From the NCBI GenBank assembly GCA_028768525.1, contig CP054837.1, positions 5,266,001 through 5,330,000 of the forward strand: a stretch of DNA of 64,000 nucleotides, given 5' to 3'. A model generated the notes under the pieces. That model was not told the origin of the DNA, ran no database searches, and saw only the letters and a list, made by a program, of their open reading frames with translations. A program made the translations under genes and the position numbers. The first letter of the stretch is position 1, and each line of letters opens with the position of its first letter. This DNA comes from Desulfobacter sp. (lineage in GTDB: Bacteria > Desulfobacterota > Desulfobacteria > Desulfobacterales > Desulfobacteraceae). Of this stretch, positions 57,906 to 64,000 are shown in pieces.

Positions 57906-59582
57906 ATGTTTACCATGTTTACACATTTGCGGTTTAAAGTGATTGGGGCCAGCCTGTTGGTTCTTTTGATCCCCTGGATGCTGTCCGCAGCCGAGCCAGG
58001 TGAGAAATCTGCCACCGTGGTGGTGGCCCAAAAAGATAACCTGGTTAATATCTGCAAGGTGTGGCTTGAGGCGCCGAACAATTGGCCGGCGGTTGCCCGG
58101 TTCAACCGCCTGGAAAATCCCCACCTGATTTATCCGGGCCAGCGGATAAAAATTCCGGCAAAATTGCTCAAGGGCATCCCCATGGACGGGGCGGTGACCT
58201 TTTTAAAGGGGGATGTTTGGGTCTGGCCCCCTGAAGCCAAAAACCGTGGCGTGTTGAAATACGGGGATCGCGTGGTCCAGGGCACAGAGATTGAAACCGG
58301 GAAGGACAGTGCCGTGGAAATTACCTTTGAAGATGGGAGTTCCTTTTTTCTCCGGCCCGATACCCGGATCAGTATCCGTACCGCCAGGCAGCGCCAGCCC
58401 TATTATATGATCCGGCAGCTCTTTGTTCCCGCCGGAAGAACCCTGATGCGGATCAAAAAGAGTACCGGCCGGGACTCCCGGTTTGAAATCCACACCCCGT
58501 CGGCAGTGTCCGCAGCCCGGGGGACCCGGTTCAGGGTTTCCGTGGATGAGGAAAATGTGACCCGGACAGAGGTGCTGGACGGCATTGTCGGTGTGAAAGG
58601 CCGGGGAAAAGAGGTGGTGGTGGATCCGGGGCAGGGGACCTGGGTGAAAAAGGGGGCGGCAGCCCGCCCGCCGGAGCCCCTGCCCGAACCGCCCGGCCTG
58701 ACGGGCGTTAAGGCCTTGTATCAGACCCAGCCGTTCACCTTTTCCCTGGTGCTCCCGGAACAGGCGGCTGCCGGCCGGGTAGTGGTGGCAACGGACCCGG
58801 AGATGAGGGATGTGGTCTCCGAAACCCTGGTGCAGGCCGGTGAGCCCATTCCCAGAATCATGCTGCCCGACGGAAAATACCATTGCCGGGCCCTGTCGGT
58901 GAATAAGGCCGGGCTTGAGGGAATTGCGTCTGAACCGCGGGGCTTTGAAGTACGGGTCAACCCCCTGCCGCCCTTTATCCAGGCCCCCCTGGACGGCAGC
59001 AGGTTTAAAACCGATACCGTTGAACTGGAATGGCTCAGCGTGGCGGATGCCGTTTCCTATGAAGCCCAGGTGGCCAGGGTACCTGACTTTTCAGCCGTGT
59101 ACAAAGAGACGACGGGAATTACCGGTGTGGGGCTGCGTCTTGAGATGGAAGGGTACGGCCCCTATTATTTCAGGGTCCGCTCCATTGCAGGAGACGGGTT
59201 TGCCGGGCTGTGGTCGGATGGGGTGGCATTTACCCATGTCCAACCGCCCAAGGCCCCGGAGGCCGAGGCGCCGGCCGTGGACGAGGATGCCATTTCATTG
59301 AGGTGGCAGGACATGGGGTCGGAGATGACCTATGACTTCCAGATGGCAAAGGATCCGGAATTCAAGGAGATCCTTTTTGAACAGAAAACAACCGCCCCGG
59401 CCGTGAGCTTCGACAGACCCGGCGAGGGAGGCATCTACTATGTCCGGATCCGGGCGGTTGATCCGGACGGTTATGAAGGCGAATTCACCCCGGCCCAGAC
59501 CTTTGAAATAAAAGAATTTCCCTACCTGGAAGCCGGGGCAATAATGACCTGGATCGTCGGGGCCTTGATTATCATTCTTTAG
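57906..59582 (+). CDS. LysM-FecR domain periplasmic protein, partner of the CHASE2 kinase
   Basis: 558 aa from ATG 57906 (ATG 57915 is equally possible). A signal peptide or anchor (GASLLVLLIPWMLSAA) precedes a LysM domain (about 45-95, FNRLENPHLIYPGQRIKIP) and a FecR domain (about 100-245, with DRVVQGTEIETGKDSAVEI, THTPSAVSAARGTRF-like SAVSAARGTRFRVSV). The C-terminal half has two or three fibronectin-like or related beta repeats (FTFSLVLPEQAAAGR, EWLSVADAVSYEAQVA, LRWQDMGSEMTYDFQMA) and a final hydrophobic stretch. LysM-FecR proteins are regularly coded beside CHASE2 sensors, as here (23 bp). It may sense or bind the cell wall and pass the signal (inference). Confidence 0.85.
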   Translation: MFTMFTHLRFKVIGASLLVLLIPWMLSAAEPGEKSATVVVAQKDNLVNICKVWLEAPNNWPAVARFNRLENPHLIYPGQRIKIPAKLLKGIPMDGAVTFLKGDVWVWPPEAKNRGVLKYGDRVVQGTEIETGKDSAVEITFEDGSSFFLRPDTRISIRTARQRQPYYMIRQLFVPAGRTLMRIKKSTGRDSRFEIHTPSAVSAARGTRFRVSVDEENVTRTEVLDGIVGVKGRGKEVVVDPGQGTWVKKGAAARPPEPLPEPPGLTGVKALYQTQPFTFSLVLPEQAAAGRVVVATDPEMRDVVSETLVQAGEPIPRIMLPDGKYHCRALSVNKAGLEGIASEPRGFEVRVNPLPPFIQAPLDGSRFKTDTVELEWLSVADAVSYEAQVARVPDFSAVYKETTGITGVGLRLEMEGYGPYYFRVRSIAGDGFAGLWSDGVAFTHVQPPKAPEAEAPAVDEDAISLRWQDMGSEMTYDFQMAKDPEFKEILFEQKTTAPAVSFDRPGEGGIYYVRIRAVDPDGYEGEFTPAQTFEIKEFPYLEAGAIMTWIVGALIIIL

Positions 59583-59605
59583 GGGGGGTGAGGGGCGTTA
59601 GATAG

Positions 59606-62206
59606 ATGGGTACTAAAGAAAACTCCCTTTGGGCTGCAAAAAATATCCGCAGCCGCCACCTGGTGATGGGGCTTGGATTCCTGATGGCGCTGGGACTGGC
59701 CGAGGCCATGGGGCTTTTCCTGGGCATGGATTTCTACGCCTACGACCTTTTTTTCAGGCTGAGGGGCGCCCAGGAACCGCCGAAGCGGGTCCTCATTGCT
59801 GCGGTTGATGAAAAATCACTCGGCCGGCTGGGGCGCTGGCCCATTTCCCGGAGGTATTATGCCGATTTCCTCCAGAAGGCCCGCCAGGCCGACGGCATCC
59901 TTGCCGACATTATCCTGGCCGAGCCCGGCAAGGACGATGCCCGTCTTAAATCGGCCCTGGAAGAATACCCCAGAATTATTCTGCCCGCCTATGTGGACCG
60001 CAGCCGTCACCTTGTGCTGCCTTCCCCCACCCTGGGCAGCCCCGCCGTGGGCCATGTCCACACGGAGCCGGGCATGGACGGGGTCGTCAGGCAGGTGTTC
60101 CACACCCTGATCATTGAAGGGCAGCGGCTGCCCTCCGCCGCATCCGCCCTTGACGGGTTTCTTTCCAACCAGCCGCCGGCCACGGCCGGCCGGTTCCGGA
60201 TGGCCGGCGGGATCCGCCATGGCGGGGGGGGCATGGCGGCGATTTTACAGGAGGGGGGCAGGGGGATTAATTATTACGGGCCGCCGGGGACCATTCCAAG
60301 CCTTTCCTTTTCCGACATCCTGGAAAACAAGTATCCGCCGGTTTTTTTTAAGAATAAAATCCTGGTACTGGGCCTCACCGCCGCGGGCATTGACCAGGAT
60401 CATCTGACAAGCTTCAGCCAGAACAGGGACCGGATGCCCGGGGTGGAGCTCCAGGCCACCGTTCTGGCCAATCTGCTGGACGGCTCCCAGATCCGGACCC
60501 TGGGCAAGGTGTGGCAGTGGGCGGGGATCATCCTGGCCTTTATGCTCTGCGCCCTCTGGTTTGCCCGGCTGGACAGCGCCTGGGCCCTGGCGTCAGGGGG
60601 GCTGGTCTGTTTCCTTTTTACCGGAACCGCTTATCTGCTCTTTGCCTTCGGCCGATTCTGGATCCCCCCGACACCTGTCTGGGCGGCCTTTGCCGGTGCA
60701 CTGGTCCTGGGCCATATTATCAAGCTGGAAGCCATGGGGCGCAGGCTGATCCAGGCAAGGCAGGACTGGGAAACTTCCTTTGACGCCATTGCCGATGCCA
60801 TTATTATCCGGGACCGGTCCGGCCGGCCCGTTCTAAGCAACCGTTCCGCCGCCAATGGCGCCCTTGAGGTGCTGGAACGCCACGGTGACGGGGAGTGCGG
60901 CGCACCGTCCGCGGTTTACGACCAAGCATTGGACCGTTATTTTGAACTTCAGTCTTTTATCCGGCCGGGCAAGGGAAACCGTCCTTCGGGCAGTGTCCAT
61001 GTGGTCCGGGATGTCACGGAACGCACACAGCTTCGGCAGCAGCAGAAGGCCTTGGAGGCGCAACTCATCCAATCCCAGAAAATGGAGGCCATCGGCACCC
61101 TGGCCGGGGGCATCGCGCATGATTTCAACAATATCCTTTCCGCCATCATGGGATATACCCAGCTGGCTGCAGCATCGATCCCCGATGGAGAAGAGGCCAG
61201 GAAAAACCTGGAGGAGGTGCTCAATGCCAGCAGCCGGGCCGCAGATCTTGTGGCCCAGATTTTAAGCTTCAGCCGCAGAACAGATCAAAAAAAGGCGCCG
61301 CTCATGGTCCGGCCCATTGTTAAGGAGATTGTTCAATTATTGAAAGGGACCCTGCCCCAATCCATCCGGATCAAAGCCGATGTGCCCGGTAAAGAGAAGG
61401 TTTTCGGGGAAGCGGGCCAGATTTACCAGGTGATACTGAACCTTTGCACCAACGCCTACCAGGCCATCGGCAATGGGCCGGGAGAGATCAAGGTGATTGT
61501 GGAGCGCATCGATGTGGATCATACGGACCTGGGGCCTTTCCTGGAACTGGCCCCCGGCCCCTATGTGAAAATCAGTGTTTCAGATACCGGCAGCGGCATA
61601 CCCGAGAAGATCAGAAATCGGGTATTTGAACCCTATTTTACCACCAAGGAAAAGGAGACAGGCACCGGCCTGGGCCTGGCCACCACCCACGGCATCGTTA
61701 AGAATCACGGGGGCAGCATCCGGTTTGATTCCAGCGAAAATGAGGGCACCTGTTTCCATGTCTACCTCCCCATGGCCCAACCCCATGCCAACGGCCCTAT
61801 TCCCCCTGCCGGCGGGGAAGGCCGGGAATGGGTACAGGGGCGGCTGCTGCTGGTGGATGACCGGGAGGCGCTGGTGGAAACAGGATCCAGGCTTCTGGAA
61901 AATATGGGCTACGATGTGACGGCCAGGAATTGTCCCCAACAGGCACTGGCGGATTTTAAATCCGGGCCGGAGATATTTGATGCGGTAATCACCGACCTTT
62001 ACATGAAAAAAATGACCGGCATTGCCCTGACGGAAAAGCTCCTCGAGGTGCGGCCGGACATTCCGGTTATCCTCTGCACGGGATACCACGACATCCTGAC
62101 CAAGGAGGCTGCGGCCGCCTCGGGCGTCAGCGCGGTGGTGGAAAAGCCCTATTCCATCCGGGAATTGTCCTGGGCGGTGCAATCGGTAATGGCTAAAGGG
62201 AGGTAA
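59606..62206 (+). CDS. CHASE2-domain hybrid sensor histidine kinase
   Basis: 866 aa. One N-terminal membrane segment (about 18-38), a periplasmic CHASE2 domain (about 45-295, YAYDLFFRLRG, VDEKSLGRLGRWPISRRYYA, INYYGPPGTIPSLSFSDIL), then three membrane helices (about 305-375). A PAS-like linker (about 385-475) leads to HisKA with LAGGIAHDFNNILS (His near 505). ATPase boxes are DTGSGIPEKIRNRVFEPYF and GTGLGLATTHGIV. The C-terminal receiver (about 745-860) has AVITDLYMKKM. It has a G-rich ribosome-binding site and is cotranscribed with the LysM-FecR gene. The cognate output is not adjacent. Confidence 0.9.
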   Translation: MGTKENSLWAAKNIRSRHLVMGLGFLMALGLAEAMGLFLGMDFYAYDLFFRLRGAQEPPKRVLIAAVDEKSLGRLGRWPISRRYYADFLQKARQADGILADIILAEPGKDDARLKSALEEYPRIILPAYVDRSRHLVLPSPTLGSPAVGHVHTEPGMDGVVRQVFHTLIIEGQRLPSAASALDGFLSNQPPATAGRFRMAGGIRHGGGGMAAILQEGGRGINYYGPPGTIPSLSFSDILENKYPPVFFKNKILVLGLTAAGIDQDHLTSFSQNRDRMPGVELQATVLANLLDGSQIRTLGKVWQWAGIILAFMLCALWFARLDSAWALASGGLVCFLFTGTAYLLFAFGRFWIPPTPVWAAFAGALVLGHIIKLEAMGRRLIQARQDWETSFDAIADAIIIRDRSGRPVLSNRSAANGALEVLERHGDGECGAPSAVYDQALDRYFELQSFIRPGKGNRPSGSVHVVRDVTERTQLRQQQKALEAQLIQSQKMEAIGTLAGGIAHDFNNILSAIMGYTQLAAASIPDGEEARKNLEEVLNASSRAADLVAQILSFSRRTDQKKAPLMVRPIVKEIVQLLKGTLPQSIRIKADVPGKEKVFGEAGQIYQVILNLCTNAYQAIGNGPGEIKVIVERIDVDHTDLGPFLELAPGPYVKISVSDTGSGIPEKIRNRVFEPYFTTKEKETGTGLGLATTHGIVKNHGGSIRFDSSENEGTCFHVYLPMAQPHANGPIPPAGGEGREWVQGRLLLVDDREALVETGSRLLENMGYDVTARNCPQQALADFKSGPEIFDAVITDLYMKKMTGIALTEKLLEVRPDIPVILCTGYHDILTKEAAAASGVSAVVEKPYSIRELSWAVQSVMAKGR

Positions 62207-62217
62207 AGCCGTTCAGT

Positions 62218-62265
62218 AAAAAAACGCCCGGAGAAGGGGCCGCAGGCGCGGCATCTTCTCCGGGC
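62218..62265 (-). terminator. Rho-independent terminator after the acyl-CoA synthetase
   Basis: On the minus strand GCCCGGAGAAG (62265-62255) and CTTCTCCGGGC (62236-62226) form an 11-bp perfect stem, followed by seven Ts (62224-62218). It is oriented for the minus-strand synthetase gene; the plus-strand kinase gene ends 12 bp away but has no T run on its side. Confidence 0.88.
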
Positions 62266-62288
62266 AGAGAGGCAGTGGGAATTGTCTC

Positions 62289-63989
62289 TTAATTCTTTCT
62301 GGAACTCAGTTCGGGGAACTGATGGTAGAAGTATTCGGTTGTCTTGCCATCGGCTTTATTTTCTTCGTTTTCCCTCAGCTCAATGCGGCGGATTTTGCCG
62401 GAAATGGTTTTGGGCAGTTCCTCCACGAACTCAATGATTCTGGGGATTTTGAATTTGGCCAGGACCTCAATGGTATGCTTGAACAATTCCAGGGCCAGTT
62501 CCTTGGAGGGTTCCTGTCCCGCGGCCAGGATGACAAAGGCCTTGACCAGCTGGTGGCGTTTGGGGTCGGGGACGCCCACGACCGCCGTTTCCATGACCGC
62601 CGGGTGCTCGATGAGGGCGCTCTCCACCTCAAAGGGGCCGACACGGTAGTCCGAGGATTTGATGACGTCGTCGGAACGGCCGACGAACCACCAGTATCCG
62701 TCCTTGTCGAAGGAGGCCTTGTCACCGGTGAAGTAGAGGCCGTGCTTGAAGGCTTCCTTGGTTTTTTCTTCGTTTTCAATATATTCCTGGAACAGGCCGA
62801 TGGCCCGCCAGTTGGACAGCCTTACAACAATGTGTCCGGTGACGTCGGGGTCGGTAATTTCGGTGCCGTCGTCGTCGGCCAGGATGACGTCGTACATGTA
62901 TGAGGGATAGCCGAAGGAGCCCAGGCGCATTTTCTTTTCCATCCAGGGCGGGTTGCCGATCATGCAGGTGGATTCGGTCTGGCCGTAGAAATCACGGATT
63001 TCGCAGCCCGTGGCCTCTCTCCACTGGTCGATGACCTCCGGGTTCAGGGGTTCGCCGGCGCTGATGGAATACTTCATGGCGCTCAGGTCATACTGGGAGA
63101 GGTCAAGGCCCACAAAGGCCCGCCAGGCAGTGGGCGGTGCGCAGAAGGAGTTGACCTTGTACTTGGCCACCTTTGAAATATATTTTTTAATATCCAGGGC
63201 CGTGAAATTAAAGCCGGTGGCCGTGGCACCCACGTTAAAGGGGGAGAAAAAGCTGCTCCAGGCCCATTTTGCCCATCCCGGGGCACTGAGGTTGTGGTGG
63301 ACGTCGCCGGGCTCAATGCCGATGACCACGGCCGTGGACATATGGCCTAAGGGGTAGGAAACGGCGGAATGTCCCACCCGTTTGGGCAGTCCGGTTGTGC
63401 CGGAGGTGAAAAAGCAGAACAATACGTCTTCGCTTTTGACGACGGCGGCTTCGGCCTCAACAGCCTGGTCGGCAATGGCTTCATATGATACCCAGCCCTC
63501 TTTTTTACCCAGGACGATTTTGGCCTTGGGGGTGCAGTTTGCTTTTTCCAGGGCGTCGTCCACAAGGTCGGTGAGCCCTTCAAAGGCAATGATGGAGTCG
63601 GGGGGATAGGCTTCGAATCTGAACTGGATCTCCCTTTCGGTCATGGTGGTGGCCGTGGGAACGGATACCAGGCCAGCCTTGATGCCGGCAAAGGTGGCAA
63701 ACCATGTCTGGGGGACGATGGGGGTGAGCATGTACAGGTTATTTCCCTGTTCCACGCCTTGGGAACGCAGGTAGTTCAAAAGCCTGTTGCCGTTTTCGGC
63801 CAGTTCCGTATAGGTATACTGGGCTTCTTCATCCGTATCCAGGTCCGTCCAGATCAATGCTGTCTGGTCGCCGCGTTCTTTGACGTGAATCCCTTCAAAT
63901 ATTTCCGCCGCCCAGTTGAAGGTTTCGGGCAGCTCGGATTTGTTCAGCTTCTCGAAGAACTTCTGCGCTTCGACTTCGCGCTTGGACAT
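62289..63989 (-). CDS. Acyl-CoA synthetase, AMP-forming (medium-chain/aromatic acid type)
   Basis: 566 aa from ATG 63989 with AGGATAT-like purines just upstream; the frame is still open at the window edge, so a longer start cannot be excluded. Activates a carboxylic acid to acyl-CoA. A3 motif CFFTSGTTGLPKRVGHSAV near residue 190, A5 IRDFYGQTESTCMIGNPPW near 335, GLYFTGDKASFDKDGYWWFVG near 420, and the A10 Lys in LPKTISGKIRRIEL near the end (catalytic Lys present). Acetyl-CoA-synthetase/ACSM-like rather than long-chain FadD. The substrate could be a short or medium-chain fatty acid or an aromatic acid. A strong terminator follows. Confidence 0.9.
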   Translation of the reverse strand: MSKREVEAQKFFEKLNKSELPETFNWAAEIFEGIHVKERGDQTALIWTDLDTDEEAQYTYTELAENGNRLLNYLRSQGVEQGNNLYMLTPIVPQTWFATFAGIKAGLVSVPTATTMTEREIQFRFEAYPPDSIIAFEGLTDLVDDALEKANCTPKAKIVLGKKEGWVSYEAIADQAVEAEAAVVKSEDVLFCFFTSGTTGLPKRVGHSAVSYPLGHMSTAVVIGIEPGDVHHNLSAPGWAKWAWSSFFSPFNVGATATGFNFTALDIKKYISKVAKYKVNSFCAPPTAWRAFVGLDLSQYDLSAMKYSISAGEPLNPEVIDQWREATGCEIRDFYGQTESTCMIGNPPWMEKKMRLGSFGYPSYMYDVILADDDGTEITDPDVTGHIVVRLSNWRAIGLFQEYIENEEKTKEAFKHGLYFTGDKASFDKDGYWWFVGRSDDVIKSSDYRVGPFEVESALIEHPAVMETAVVGVPDPKRHQLVKAFVILAAGQEPSKELALELFKHTIEVLAKFKIPRIIEFVEELPKTISGKIRRIELRENEENKADGKTTEYFYHQFPELSSRKN

Positions 63990-64000
63990 ATCCTGGATCT

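Noticed and set aside
1..64000. CRISPR arrays, insertion sequences, prophage
   Set aside because: No regularly spaced direct repeats, transposase, integrase or phage structural genes were recognised anywhere in the window.

Overview
The window looks like chromosome of a strictly anaerobic, sulfate-reducing deltaproteobacterium (Desulfobacterales/Desulfobacteraceae type). This is an inference from gene content: monomeric NADP isocitrate dehydrogenase, a complete rnf operon led by a multihaem cytochrome c, many hybrid histidine kinases, sigma-54 regulation, a DUF6178-like protein, B12-linked genes and several acyl-CoA ligases. Coding density is high, start/stop overlaps (ATGA, GTGA) are common, and no phage, insertion sequence or CRISPR array is visible.

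Layout. 1-6.2 kb: end of isocitrate dehydrogenase, HtpX-like protease, RNase II-family exonuclease, Smr protein, MltG. 6.3-13.5 kb (minus strand): cytochrome c-rnfCDGEAB with its own promoter, plus rseC. The RnfC lacks the usual NADH/FMN loop, the RnfD lacks its usual flavinylation threonine, and RnfB carries a fused GltD-like flavoprotein module. 13.7-15.0 kb: a small repetitive protein, tRNA-Asn, and a complete promoter-cobalamin riboswitch-terminator unit with no B12 gene behind it. 15.0-20.5 kb: five two-component signalling genes in a row, followed by a 130-bp palindromic element. 20.6-26.1 kb (minus strand): rdgB, nitroreductase, radical SAM, DUF6178-like and phosphopantetheinyl transferase genes as one likely operon.

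26.4-30.8 kb: an AT-rich zinc-ribbon gene, a DUF3786 Fe-S protein, an ADP-ribosylglycohydrolase and a hybrid kinase. 31.0-39.2 kb (plus strand): two acyltransferases and a second phosphopantetheinyl transferase, then a FadR-like regulator with a FadR-type box in its own promoter, leading a GlpD-like, FGGY-kinase and alkyl-DHAP-synthase-like operon. The second part looks like an ether-lipid/glycerol-ether locus under acyl-CoA control. 39.2-49.4 kb: HD-GYP and DUF294 signalling proteins, a periplasmic solute-binding protein, a TetR-MFP-RND efflux operon and a long-chain acyl-CoA ligase.

49.4-64 kb: a sigma-54 promoter in front of a Nif11-like gene pair; a sigma-54 activator divergent from a VIT/vWA surface protein; two rhombosortase-like rhomboid proteases, each next to a protein with a C-terminal sorting tail (the vWA protein and a lipoprotein); a PduO-type cobalamin adenosyltransferase; a LysM-FecR protein paired with a CHASE2 hybrid kinase; and an acyl-CoA synthetase running to the window edge.

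The candidates for undescribed biology are the remodelled Rnf complex, the orphan cobalamin riboswitch, the doubled rhombosortase/target locus and the FadR-controlled ether-lipid operon. All functional statements rest on reading motifs by eye; no database search was run.
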